Shown here piece after piece: positions 26,990 to 35,554 of a stretch of 54,912 nucleotides of DNA (positions are counted from its first letter, which is position 1; each line of letters begins with the position of its first letter). The notes under the pieces were generated by a model, which was not told where the DNA came from, searched no databases, and saw only the letters and a program-made list of their open reading frames with translations. A program made the translations under genes and the position numbers. Source of the DNA: Thauera carbonicopians (GTDB lineage: Bacteria > Pseudomonadota > Gammaproteobacteria > Burkholderiales > Rhodocyclaceae); NCBI RefSeq assembly GCF_025699485.1, contig NZ_JANUXN010000024.1, positions 1 through 54,912 on the forward strand. Reading direction: 5' to 3'.

Positions 26990-27037
26990 CCGGTCCAATG
27001 AGTTATCATTGGATTAGTTATTTCGATTGCTAATATC
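26990..27037. promoter_or_regulatory. LysR operator-like element, copy 2 (permease/lysR divergent promoter)
   Basis: Contains the perfect inverted repeat TCCAATGA-N4-TCATTGGA (26994-27013), which fits a LysR recognition site, and a second pair TTAG...CTAA immediately after. It is almost identical to copy 1. It ends two bases before the LysR start codon, so binding there would also repress the regulator gene, and it lies 98 bases before the permease start. Confidence 0.8.
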
Positions 27038-27039
27038 AA

Positions 27040-27939
27040 ATGGACTATTCGGGCCTGCGGGCTTTCGTGATGACTGCCCAGGAAGGGAACCTGACGCGGG
27101 CGGCCGAGCGGCTGTACATCACCCAGCCGGCCCTGAGCCTGCAGCTCAAGAAGCTGCAGGAATCCCTCGATCTGAGCCTGTTCGAACGCTTGCCGCGCGG
27201 CGTCCGCCTGACCCAGGCGGGCCGCCAGTTATTGCCGGCGGCCGAGCGGGCGCTGGCGGCGGCTTCCGAGTTCCGCGCTGCGGCGGCCGACCTCAAGGGC
27301 AGCCTGATGGGCACGCTGCGCCTGGGTACCATCGTCGATCCCGAGTTCCTGCGCCTGGGGGTCTGCCTGCGGCTGCTCGCCGAGCGCCATCCCGGCGTGT
27401 CCTTCATGTTGCGCCACGGCATGTCGGGCGCGATGGCGCGCGAGGTGGAAGCGGGCGGCCTGGATGCCGCCTTCGCGCTCGGTGCGCCGGGCCTGGAAGA
27501 CCTGCAGGATCGCTTCCATGTCCTGTCGCTGACCGGCTTCATCTACCGCGTCGTCGCGCCGCCGAGCTGGGGCGGGCAGGTACGGGGGAAAGGCTGGCGG
27601 GCGCTGGCCCAGCTGCCCTGGATCTGGACGCCGCCGGAATCGGTGCATCACCGCCTGCTGAACCGCATCGCCGCAGCGGAGAACGTCGAGTTCAAGGTCG
27701 TGGCCCAGGTCGACCTGGAGCCTTCGATGATGGATCTGGTCAGATCGGGCGTCGCGCTATCGCTGGCGCGCGACAGCCTGGCCCTGCATGCCGCCCATGC
27801 CGACGGCGTGGTGATCGCCGACGCCGTCGTGGTGCCGGCGGCGCTGGGCTTCATCTGCCGCAAGGACAGGGTCAAGGAGCCGCCGATCGCCGCTGCGATG
27901 GAAGTCGTCGCCGAAGCCTGGCGCGGCGACATGCGCTGA
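27040..27939 (+). CDS. LysR-family regulator of the hydroxyacid catabolic genes, HpdR-like
   Basis: Transcription factor of 299 residues. The helix-turn-helix is at about 17-40 (GNLTRAAERLYITQPALSLQLKKLQ) and the substrate-binding domain starts near residue 90. It is divergent from the GntP permease-mmsA-GMC-hydrolase series and starts two bases after an operator-like palindrome. No Shine-Dalgarno sequence is seen, so the mRNA may be nearly leaderless or poorly translated. In Pseudomonas, LysR proteins adjacent to mmsA/hpdH activate these genes in response to 3-hydroxypropionate. An equivalent role is inferred here from synteny and from the repeated operator. Confidence 0.87.
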   Translation: MDYSGLRAFVMTAQEGNLTRAAERLYITQPALSLQLKKLQESLDLSLFERLPRGVRLTQAGRQLLPAAERALAAASEFRAAAADLKGSLMGTLRLGTIVDPEFLRLGVCLRLLAERHPGVSFMLRHGMSGAMAREVEAGGLDAAFALGAPGLEDLQDRFHVLSLTGFIYRVVAPPSWGGQVRGKGWRALAQLPWIWTPPESVHHRLLNRIAAAENVEFKVVAQVDLEPSMMDLVRSGVALSLARDSLALHAAHADGVVIADAVVVPAALGFICRKDRVKEPPIAAAMEVVAEAWRGDMR

Positions 27940-28057
27940 GCAGCGAAGCCCGCAGCGGTCCGTGCAGCAGGACGTCATGCTGCCTTGCTCGCGAGGCTGA
28001 GGCGCCGTGCTGGTTGCAATGCACAAAAGGCTTGCAGAGATCACCGTGAAAGTAAAT

Positions 28058-28076
28058 GATAATGGACATCATTACT
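28058..28076. promoter_or_regulatory. Fur box upstream of the AraC gene
   Basis: GATAATGGACATCATTACT matches the 19-bp Fur consensus in 14 positions, with the two GATAAT/ATCATT half-sites well preserved. It lies 61 bases before the AraC-family start, indicating iron repression of the regulator and, through it, of the siderophore operon. Confidence 0.75.
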
Positions 28077-28137
28077 AACTTCAGTGACCAGCCTCCGGAC
28101 GGTTCTGCGAGTCTGGCTCATCCGATTGGAAGCACGG

Positions 28138-29142
28138 ATGACCTCGAATCAAGCAATGGGTGCGGCAATCGCCCGTGATTTCGTTCTGCCGCCGGGCATG
28201 ATGCTGGCCGGCGAGTTCAATGGAGGCGATTACCACTTCGTCGGCGCACGCATGACGCCGGACGAACCGGTGCTCGCCGGCCGGGTGTTTCGCCTGGGGG
28301 CGCAGGACGGGCTCGAAGTGCATTGCTCGCAGGTCTGCGATCTTCGCGACCTGCGCTCACGGGTCTCGCTGGCCCCGGGCTTGCGCGTCACGGTACTGCT
28401 GGTCGGCAACGTCGATGTGTCCTTCGGCGCGCAGTGCGTCGATCTGTCGGCGGGGCGGCGGCAAGCCACCGCATGCGGCATGATGGTCGGCACCACGCGG
28501 CAGGAGACTTTCGAGCGCCGCTGGCAGCGGGGCAAGCTCGAGCGCAAGGTCAGCCTGTTCATGTCGTCCGAATGGCTGCAGCAGCAGGGCCTTGCCGATG
28601 CCGGGACGGACCCGCGCGTGCGCAGCTTTCTCGACCGCAATCTGGCGACACAGCCCTGGCGGCCGTCGCCGCGCGCCGTGGCGCTGGCCGAGCAACTGAT
28701 GCAACTGACGGCCAGCCCGGCACCGCTGGGGCGCTTGCTGATCAACAGCCGGGCGGTCGAACTGGCCCACGAGGCGCTGGGCAGCCTGACGGAGCATGCC
28801 GGCAATGCCGGGTTGCGCCCATGCCAGCACGAGCGCCTGGCCCGATTGCGCGATTTCCTCGCCAGCGATGCGGCGCTGGATCTGAGCCTGGACGAGATCG
28901 CCCGCTGGGCGGGGCTCAGCGCCAGCGCGCTGCAGCGCCACTTCCGTGCAGCCTACGGCACTTCGATCGTCGAGTTCCGGCGCGATGCGCGCCTGCACAA
29001 GGCGCGCATCGACCTGGAACAGCGCGGCTCGAGCGTGGCCCAGGCCGCCCATGTGGCGGGCTACAACAGCGCCGCCAATTTCGCCACGGCCTTCAAGCGC
29101 CGCTTCGGACTGTCGCCCAAGATGGTGCGTGCACGCATCTGA
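28138..29142 (+). CDS. AraC-family regulator of siderophore uptake
   Basis: Transcription factor of 334 residues. The C-terminal AraC/XylS domain (about 230-330) has two helix-turn-helix motifs: LSLDEIARWAGLSASALQRHF and VAQAAHVAGYNSAANFATAFKRRFG. The N-terminal ligand domain is of the type in PchR/AlcR-like iron regulators, which usually sense their cognate ferric siderophore. The start at 28138 has GGAAG upstream; a GTG 54 bases earlier has no site. It precedes a TonB receptor and transport genes on the same strand and is itself preceded by a Fur box. A direct repeat in front of the receptor is a good candidate binding site. Confidence 0.88.
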   Translation: MTSNQAMGAAIARDFVLPPGMMLAGEFNGGDYHFVGARMTPDEPVLAGRVFRLGAQDGLEVHCSQVCDLRDLRSRVSLAPGLRVTVLLVGNVDVSFGAQCVDLSAGRRQATACGMMVGTTRQETFERRWQRGKLERKVSLFMSSEWLQQQGLADAGTDPRVRSFLDRNLATQPWRPSPRAVALAEQLMQLTASPAPLGRLLINSRAVELAHEALGSLTEHAGNAGLRPCQHERLARLRDFLASDAALDLSLDEIARWAGLSASALQRHFRAAYGTSIVEFRRDARLHKARIDLEQRGSSVAQAAHVAGYNSAANFATAFKRRFGLSPKMVRARI

Positions 29143-29166
29143 ACGGCGCTGTGGCCGCAAAGCGCA

Positions 29167-29197
29167 TCCGGCAAACATTCGTGCGTGTCCGGCAAAC
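29167..29197 (+). promoter_or_regulatory. Direct repeat, candidate AraC-binding site
   Basis: TCCGGCAAAC occurs at 29167-29176 and again at 29188-29197, a centre spacing of exactly 21 bases (two helical turns). It lies between the AraC gene and the receptor start in a region with no Fur box, as expected for an AraC activator site. Confidence 0.65.
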
Positions 29198-29315
29198 CAC
29201 GGCGAGGCGATGGAATGCTGAAATGCCTGCCGAAGCACGCTCGGGTTCCGTGCGTGCCTGTCGCTCGCGCAGTGCGCGACTCCAGATCCTACCGAAGCCG
29301 AAGCTGCCCACGCCC

Positions 29316-31403
29316 ATGAAACCCACCGCCGACATCCATTCCCATCGTTCCGTCCTGCCGCTTGCCCGCTGCATCCTGGCCGCCATCGCGGCAATGGCGG
29401 GCAGCGCTTCCGTCCACGCCCAGGAGGAGAGCATGCTGAGCGCGGTCGTCGTCTCCGCCGCCGGCAAGCAGCAAATGGTCAAGGACGCGCCGGCGTCGAT
29501 TTCCGTGATCACCCGCGAGGAGATCGACAAGCTGCCGGTCGGCAGCGCGGTCGACGCCATCAGCCGCCTGGAAGGCGTCAACGTCAATGGCGACAGTCCC
29601 AATTCCAGCGACATCTCGATCCGCGGCATGCCCGGCGAATACACCCTGATCCTGGTGGATGGCAAGCGGCAGGGCACGCGCGAGACCATGAACCGCGGCA
29701 CCGGCGGCGTGCAGGCCAACTTCCTGCCGCCGCTCGATGCGATCGAGCGCATCGAGGTGGTGCGCGGCCCGATGGGCACCTTGTACGGCGCCGACGCGAT
29801 GGGCGGCGTGATCAACATCATCACCCGCAAGGTGCCGACCGCGTGGCGCGGCTCGGTCACGCTGTCGGCGACCAAGCAGGAACATTCCGATCTCGGCGAC
29901 AGCCGCCAGGCCGACTTCTGGGTGGGCGGCCCGATCAAGGCCGATGCGCTCGGCCTGCAGGTCTACGGCCAGTACGTGCGCCGCTACGAGGACGACATCT
30001 ACTACCCCCTGCCTTTCGTCAGCGGCGCCCACGGCAGCCGCGACCGCTCGATCGGCGCCAAGCTCAGCGCCAAGCTGAGCGACAAGCAGGACCTGACCCT
30101 GGACGTGGGCACCGAGGACTTCAGCTATCTGCGCGAGCCGGGCCATTCCATCGCCGCCACCGCGGACGGCACCGAGACCCGCCACAGCCGCGACCACATC
30201 TCGCTGACGCACGAAGGGCGCTGGTCCTTCGGCAGCTCCCGCGTCGTGCTCAGCCAGGAAGTCGGCAAGCAGAACGACTACACCAACGGCGTGCGCAACG
30301 TCGCCCGCCCGGAAGTGACCAACCGCGTGTTCGACGGCCAGCTGTCGCTGCCCTTCAGCCGCCACCTGCTGCGCCTCGGCGCCCAGTATCAGCTCAGCAG
30401 CGTCGAAGGCATCAGCCAGCAGGATTCCATCCCGGGCTTCCCGGCGCCGAACGTGGACAAGGTGGACATCGATTCGTGGGCCTTGTCGGCGGAAGACGAC
30501 TTCTTCTTCAGCGATCGCTTCACGCTGACGGCCGGCGTGCGCCTCGACCACCACGAACTCTACGGTTCGCACTGGTCGCCGCGGCTGTACGGGGTGTATC
30601 AGCTCGACGAGGCGTGGACCCTGCGCGGCGGCATCGCCAGCGGCTTCAAGGCGCCGACGCTGCGCCAGAGCGTGGCGGGCTACTGCATGACCACCGGCGG
30701 CAACACGCCCAAGCGCGGCAACCTGTGCGGCAACCCGAACCTCGATCCGGAAACCAGCCTGACGCAGGAGTTCGGCGTGGCCTGGCAGTGGGCGCCGGGT
30801 TCCAGCCTCAGCGCGACGGTGTTCAACAACGACTTCAAGAACAAGGTCGCCAGCTACGACACCGGCGTGGACGATCCGCGCATGCCCTCGCGCAGCATCT
30901 ACGTCTACGACAACATCGACAACGTCACCATCCGCGGCCTGGAAGTGGCGCTGAACTTTCCGCTCACCCGCACGCTGGGCTTCGACGGCAACTACACCTA
31001 CGTGAAGTCCGAGCGCGAGGGCGGCGGCGAGTTCTCCTACGACAACAGCTCGCTCGACGGCAAGCCGCTGGACAAGACGCCCAGGCACATGCTGAAGGCC
31101 CAGCTCGACTGGACGCCCAATGATGCCTTCTCCGGCTGGCTGCGCGCCAACTACTACGGCAAGTCCTACTACGCCGGTTTCCGCAACGGCGCGACGAACG
31201 TGCGCGAGCGTCCGGCCTCGGCCACGCTGGACATCGGCGGGCAATATGCCTTCAGCCCCACGCTGACGCTGAAGGCCGCGCTGCTCAACGTCACCGACCG
31301 CATGGTCGCGATCGACAACCGCACGCGCACCACCGGCCTCGACGGCAACTGGATGCAGGACGAGGGCCGTCGCCTGTGGGTGGCCTTGAACGCGGGCTTC
31401 TGA
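29316..31403 (+). CDS. TonB-dependent siderophore receptor
   Basis: Outer-membrane receptor of about 695 residues. The signal peptide covers residues 1-36 (PLARCILAAIAAMAGSASVHA). The plug domain follows with DISIRGMPGEYTLILVDGKR and the closing ERIEVVRGPMGTLYGADAMGGVINIITRK, then the 22-strand barrel ending in an aromatic residue (NAGF). A CMTTGG...CGNPNLDPE loop resembles FepA/CirA/IroN-like catecholate receptors. No N-terminal signalling extension is seen. The following gene starts within its stop codon, so it leads the transport operon. The start is chosen for the signal peptide; an upstream ATG at 29223 is possible. Confidence 0.9.
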   Translation: MKPTADIHSHRSVLPLARCILAAIAAMAGSASVHAQEESMLSAVVVSAAGKQQMVKDAPASISVITREEIDKLPVGSAVDAISRLEGVNVNGDSPNSSDISIRGMPGEYTLILVDGKRQGTRETMNRGTGGVQANFLPPLDAIERIEVVRGPMGTLYGADAMGGVINIITRKVPTAWRGSVTLSATKQEHSDLGDSRQADFWVGGPIKADALGLQVYGQYVRRYEDDIYYPLPFVSGAHGSRDRSIGAKLSAKLSDKQDLTLDVGTEDFSYLREPGHSIAATADGTETRHSRDHISLTHEGRWSFGSSRVVLSQEVGKQNDYTNGVRNVARPEVTNRVFDGQLSLPFSRHLLRLGAQYQLSSVEGISQQDSIPGFPAPNVDKVDIDSWALSAEDDFFFSDRFTLTAGVRLDHHELYGSHWSPRLYGVYQLDEAWTLRGGIASGFKAPTLRQSVAGYCMTTGGNTPKRGNLCGNPNLDPETSLTQEFGVAWQWAPGSSLSATVFNNDFKNKVASYDTGVDDPRMPSRSIYVYDNIDNVTIRGLEVALNFPLTRTLGFDGNYTYVKSEREGGGEFSYDNSSLDGKPLDKTPRHMLKAQLDWTPNDAFSGWLRANYYGKSYYAGFRNGATNVRERPASATLDIGGQYAFSPTLTLKAALLNVTDRMVAIDNRTRTTGLDGNWMQDEGRRLWVALNAGF

Positions 31404-32545
31404 TGGGCATGCGGCGTTTCTGCCGGGCCCTGCGTGCCGTTCTGGTCGGCCTGCTGTCCGCGCTGTCGCTGGCGGCGGCGGCGGAAGTGGCGGTGACCGA
31501 CCAGGCCGGTCGCCGCGTGGTGCTGTCCCAGCCCGCGCAGCGCATCGTGCTGACCGACACCTCGGACTTCATCACCCTCGCCCTCATCGATGATCGTCCG
31601 GCGCAGCGCCTGGTGGCGTGGAACCGCTGGCGCCTGGATGCGGACACGCTGGGCGCGCTGCGCGAGGCCGATCCCGCCTTCGACGACATCCTGCAGCTCA
31701 GCGTCGACGATCCGAACAACTTCCCGCTCGAACGCGTCATCGCGCTGAAACCCGACCTGGTCGTGCTGCATCCGCGTTTCATGGCCGTCGGACGCCTGAT
31801 CCGCCAACTGGAGGCGGCCGGCATCGGCGTGGTGGTCCTGCGCCTGACGCCCAGCTTCCGCAGCGAGCGGCCACTGGACGGCCTGCAGCAGCTGGGCGTG
31901 CTGATCGGCCGCAGCGAGCAGACCGACGCCTACGTGGCTTTCTTCCAGGAGCGTCTCGAGCGCATCCGCAGCCGCGCCGCGACCGTGCAGCGGCGCCCCG
32001 TGGTGCTGCTCGAACCGCACGCGGGCAGTGCCGCCTGCTGCACTTCGGTGGGGAGCGGCGAGAGCATCGGCGACCTCGTCACCATCGCCGGGGGGCGCCA
32101 CATCGGCGAGGAAGTGCTGCCCGGCATGTTCGGCCAGCTGAGCCTGGAATACGTGCTCGACCAGGACCCGGAGGTCTATATCGGTGCGGGCGGCGCCTAC
32201 CTCGCCGAGCGCGGCGGGCTGGTGCTCGGCGTGAATACCACGCCGGCCGCTGCGCAGGCCTCGCTGGGCCGAGTACTGCAGCGCAAGGGAATGTCCGGCA
32301 TGCGCGCGGTCGAGGACGGGCGCACCCACGGCATCTGGTTTCCGCTCACCGGCGGCCTGAGCATCGTCGCGCTCGAAGTCGTCGCCAAATGGGTGCTGCC
32401 CGACTTGTATGCCGACATCGACCCGCAGGCGACGATGGACGAGATCAACAGCCGCTTCCTCGCCACGCCGCTGCGCGGCAGCTTCTGGACCAATGGGCCG
32501 GGGCAGCCCGCCGGTTTCGCCGTTCCCGGCCGGAGCAGCCGATGA
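31403..32545 (+). CDS. Periplasmic iron-siderophore binding protein (FepB/FecB-like)
   Basis: ABC substrate-binding protein of about 380 residues. The signal peptide (ALRAVLVGLLSALSLAAAA) has no lipobox, so the mature protein should be soluble in the periplasm. The mature part opens with VAVTDQAGRRVVLSQPAQRIVLTD, and a PDLVVLHPRF segment follows, as in helical-backbone binding proteins of the FecB/BtuF class. The start overlaps the receptor stop by one base and its stop overlaps the permease start in an ATGA. It delivers ferric siderophore to the downstream permease. Confidence 0.88.
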   Translation: MGMRRFCRALRAVLVGLLSALSLAAAAEVAVTDQAGRRVVLSQPAQRIVLTDTSDFITLALIDDRPAQRLVAWNRWRLDADTLGALREADPAFDDILQLSVDDPNNFPLERVIALKPDLVVLHPRFMAVGRLIRQLEAAGIGVVVLRLTPSFRSERPLDGLQQLGVLIGRSEQTDAYVAFFQERLERIRSRAATVQRRPVVLLEPHAGSAACCTSVGSGESIGDLVTIAGGRHIGEEVLPGMFGQLSLEYVLDQDPEVYIGAGGAYLAERGGLVLGVNTTPAAAQASLGRVLQRKGMSGMRAVEDGRTHGIWFPLTGGLSIVALEVVAKWVLPDLYADIDPQATMDEINSRFLATPLRGSFWTNGPGQPAGFAVPGRSSR

Positions 32546-33624
32546 CGCGCGAGGCCTGTCATCCGGCCGTGGTGGTGTCGACGGCCGGGCTCGATACGCT
32601 GGACGAGTACCGCCGGCTGACCTGGCGCCGCCGCGGCCTGGTGGCCTTACTGCTGGTTCTTGCACTGGCCAGCGCGCTGACCGACTTCGTCAGCGGCCCG
32701 TCCTCGCTCGGCGTGGCGGATGCGCTGCGCGGGCTGTTCGATGCCGAATCGCTGGGGCGCGGCCAGCGCGTGATCCTGTGGGAGGTACGCCTGCCGATCG
32801 CGGTACTGGCGGTGCTGGTCGGCATGGCGCTGGCGCTCGCCGGGGTCGAGATGCAGACCATCCTCGGCAATCCGCTGGCCGAGCCCTTCACCCTCGGCGT
32901 GTCCTCGTCGGCGGCGCTCGGCGCCGCGCTCGCGATCGTGCTCGGCGTGGGCGTGCCGGGGCTGGAGCTGTCCTGGCTGGTGCCGGCCAACGCCTTCGTC
33001 TTCGCGCTCGGCGCGTTGATGTTGCTGCAACTGCTTGCGCGCACCCACCATGCCGGGCCGGAGACGCTGGTGCTGTTCGGCATCACCATCGGCTTCGCCG
33101 CCGGCGCGCTGCTGTCGCTGCTGCAGTTCGTCGCCAGCGAGGATGCGCTGCAGCAACTGGTGTTCTGGACCATGGGCAGCCTGGCGCGCGCCGACTGGAC
33201 CAACGTCGGCCTGCTGGCCGCGGTGCTGGTGGTGACGATGCCGTTCTCGTGGCGCGCCGCGCGCCGGCTCACCGCGCTGCGGCTGGGGGACGACCGCGCG
33301 CGCAGCTTCGGCGTCAACGTCGACCGCCTGCGCCTGTGGGCGCTGGTGCGCGCCAGCCTGCTGGCGGCGACGGCGGTGGCGCTGGTCGGCACGATCGGTT
33401 TCGTCGGCCTGGTCGGGCCGCACATGGCGCGCCTGCTGGTCGGCGAGGACCACCGCTTCCTGCTGCCGGCCAGCGTGGTCTGCGGTGCGCTGCTGATGTC
33501 GCTGGCCTCGGTGATCAGCAAGACCCTGGTGCCCGGCGTGCTGATGCCGGTGGGCATCGCCACCTCGCTGGTCGGCCTGCCGGTGTTCCTGGCCCTGATC
33601 ACCCGGCGCCACCGGCGGAGATGA
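32542..33624 (+). CDS. FecCD-type iron-siderophore ABC permease
   Basis: Inner-membrane permease of 360 residues with about ten hydrophobic segments. FecCD hallmarks are VRLPIAVLAVLVGMALALAG, MQTILGNPLAEPFTLGVSS, the ATPase-coupling region ARSFGVNVDRLR and GFVGLVGPHMARLLVG. A single permease is encoded, so it probably works as a homodimer. It is coupled by ATGA to the binding-protein gene and lies 4 bases before the ATPase gene. Confidence 0.93.
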   Translation: MTREACHPAVVVSTAGLDTLDEYRRLTWRRRGLVALLLVLALASALTDFVSGPSSLGVADALRGLFDAESLGRGQRVILWEVRLPIAVLAVLVGMALALAGVEMQTILGNPLAEPFTLGVSSSAALGAALAIVLGVGVPGLELSWLVPANAFVFALGALMLLQLLARTHHAGPETLVLFGITIGFAAGALLSLLQFVASEDALQQLVFWTMGSLARADWTNVGLLAAVLVVTMPFSWRAARRLTALRLGDDRARSFGVNVDRLRLWALVRASLLAATAVALVGTIGFVGLVGPHMARLLVGEDHRFLLPASVVCGALLMSLASVISKTLVPGVLMPVGIATSLVGLPVFLALITRRHRRR

Positions 33625-33628
33625 GGTC

Positions 33629-34426
33629 ATGAGCACCACGAATGCTGCGCCGGCGCTGGAAATCCAGCACCTCACGGTGTCCTATCGCAGCCACACCGTG
33701 CTTGGCGACCTGAGCCTGCCGCCGCTGCTGCCGGGCCAGCTGGTGGCCCTGGTCGGCCCCAATGCCACCGGCAAATCCACCCTGCTGCGTGCGCTCGCTC
33801 GGCTGGTGCCGGCCAGCGGCCAGGCACGCTGGGACGGCCAGGACCTGCTCGCCATGCCAGCGGCCGCGCTGGCGCGCACCATCGGCTACATGCCGCAGAG
33901 CCTGCCGGAAACCGCCGCGCTGAACGTGCTGGAAGTCACCCTGACGGCGATGCAGGCCCGCGACCTGCCGGCGCGCGAGGAAGAGCTCGCGGCGATGGCG
34001 GTGCTCGAACGCCTGGGCATCGACGACCTCGCGATGCGGCGGCTCGACCAGCTGTCCGGCGGCCAGCGCCAGGTGGCCGCGCTGGCCCAGGCGATCGCGC
34101 GCGACTCTCCCATCCTGCTGCTCGACGAGCCCACCAGCGCGCTCGACCTGCGCCACCAGTGGCGGGTCATGGACACGGTGCGCAGGCTGGCCGACAGCGG
34201 CCATCTGGTGATCACGGTGCTGCACGACCTCGCCCTGGCGGCGCAGTGGGCCGACCACATCCTGGTGATACACCGGGGCCGTCTGCACGCCTGCGGCACG
34301 CCCCAGGCCGCGATCACGCCGGAGATGCTGCGCACCGTCTATGGCGTGGAAGCGCGCGTGCAGCGCTGCGAGCGTGGCCGCACGATGGTGCTGATCGATG
34401 GCCCCGCGGAAGCGCCGCCGGCCTGA
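33629..34426 (+). CDS. Iron-siderophore ABC transporter ATP-binding protein
   Basis: ATPase of 265 residues that energises the adjacent FecCD permease. Walker A GPNATGKS is at 43-50, the Q-loop near 90, the signature LSGGQ at 142-146, Walker B LLLDEP at 163-168 and the switch histidine at 199. The length and arrangement are standard for FecE/FepC-type proteins. It is the third component of the importer formed with the two preceding genes. Confidence 0.94.
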   Translation: MSTTNAAPALEIQHLTVSYRSHTVLGDLSLPPLLPGQLVALVGPNATGKSTLLRALARLVPASGQARWDGQDLLAMPAAALARTIGYMPQSLPETAALNVLEVTLTAMQARDLPAREEELAAMAVLERLGIDDLAMRRLDQLSGGQRQVAALAQAIARDSPILLLDEPTSALDLRHQWRVMDTVRRLADSGHLVITVLHDLALAAQWADHILVIHRGRLHACGTPQAAITPEMLRTVYGVEARVQRCERGRTMVLIDGPAEAPPA

Positions 34427-34459
34427 ATTCATTTCCCCCTCGACCGAGGAGTCTTCATC

Positions 34460-35554
34460 ATGACCCAGCTTGTTGCGCAGGCGCAGCTGCGCCTGGCCGA
34501 AGCCGAACACACCCTGACGCGCCTGGGCGAACACATGCGCGAACACGGTTTCGAATTCCAGCGTGACGGCGCCGACTGGAAGCTCGCCATCCACGGCGGC
34601 CTGATCCATATCCGCGTCGACGGCGAGTTGCTCGGCATCCGCGCCGAAGCCGCGACGATGGATGCGCTGTACGACCTCAAGGTCGTGGTGGCGAGCCATC
34701 TGCTGGAGTTTTCTTCCCAGCCGGTCGAGATCCGCTGGCGCGGCGACGGCAGCCAGTTGCGCGAGCCGCCGGCCTTCCGTGTGCTGCGGGTGATCGCCGC
34801 GCGCGACCTGACCGCGCGCATGCGCCGCATCACCCTGGGCGGCGAGCGTCTCGAACGCTATGCCGGCCTGGACAATCTGCACTGCAAGCTGCTGCTGCCG
34901 CAGCCGGGCAATACCGAGCCGGAATGGCCGACCTTGGATGCCAACGGCCTGCTGCGCATGCCGGAGGGCGACAAGCGGCTGGACATGCGCACCTACACCA
35001 TCCGCGACATCGACCCGGCGGCGGGCACGCTGGAGATCGACATGGTGGTGCATGAACCTGCCGGCCCGGGCGGCAGCTGGGCGCAGCGCGCCCGCCCCGG
35101 CGACCGGGTCGGCATGCGCGGGCCGGGCGGCCTGGGCGCACGCGAGGCCGACTGGACTCTGCTCGCCGGCGACGAGACCGCGCTGCCGGCCATCGCACGC
35201 ATCCTGGAGAACCTGCCGGCCGACGCGCGCGGCGTGGCGCTGGTCGAAGTCCAGGACGCAAGCGACCGCCTGGCGCTGCGCGTGCCGGCCGGCGTCGAAC
35301 TGCGCTGGCTGCTGCGCGGCTCGCAGGCGCCGGGCACCACGACCCTGCTGCCGGATGCCGTGCGCGCCGTGGCCTGGCCGGAAGCCGGCACGCGGCTGTT
35401 CGTCTGGGCTGGCCTGGAGTTCGACGCCTTCCGTGCAGTGCGTGCGTACGTGCGCAAGGAGCGCGGCCTCACGCCGGCCGAACATCTGGTGGTGGCCTAC
35501 TGGCGGCGCGGGCGCAGCGAGACCGAGTTCAAGAACGTGCCTGCCGATGACTGA
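34460..35554 (+). CDS. Siderophore-interacting FAD reductase with N-terminal DUF2218 domain
   Basis: Cytoplasmic ferric-siderophore reductase of 364 residues. The first 95 residues are a DUF2218 domain (starting QAQLRLAEAEHTLTRLGEH). Residues 105-364 are a ViuB/YqjH-like SIP module with the FAD-binding RTYTIRD motif, a GPGGLGA stretch and a C-terminal SIP segment ending VVAYWRRGRSETEFKN. It should release iron from the imported siderophore by reduction. The ATG has GAGGAG upstream. The end overlaps the exporter gene by eight bases. Confidence 0.92.
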   Translation: MTQLVAQAQLRLAEAEHTLTRLGEHMREHGFEFQRDGADWKLAIHGGLIHIRVDGELLGIRAEAATMDALYDLKVVVASHLLEFSSQPVEIRWRGDGSQLREPPAFRVLRVIAARDLTARMRRITLGGERLERYAGLDNLHCKLLLPQPGNTEPEWPTLDANGLLRMPEGDKRLDMRTYTIRDIDPAAGTLEIDMVVHEPAGPGGSWAQRARPGDRVGMRGPGGLGAREADWTLLAGDETALPAIARILENLPADARGVALVEVQDASDRLALRVPAGVELRWLLRGSQAPGTTTLLPDAVRAVAWPEAGTRLFVWAGLEFDAFRAVRAYVRKERGLTPAEHLVVAYWRRGRSETEFKNVPADD

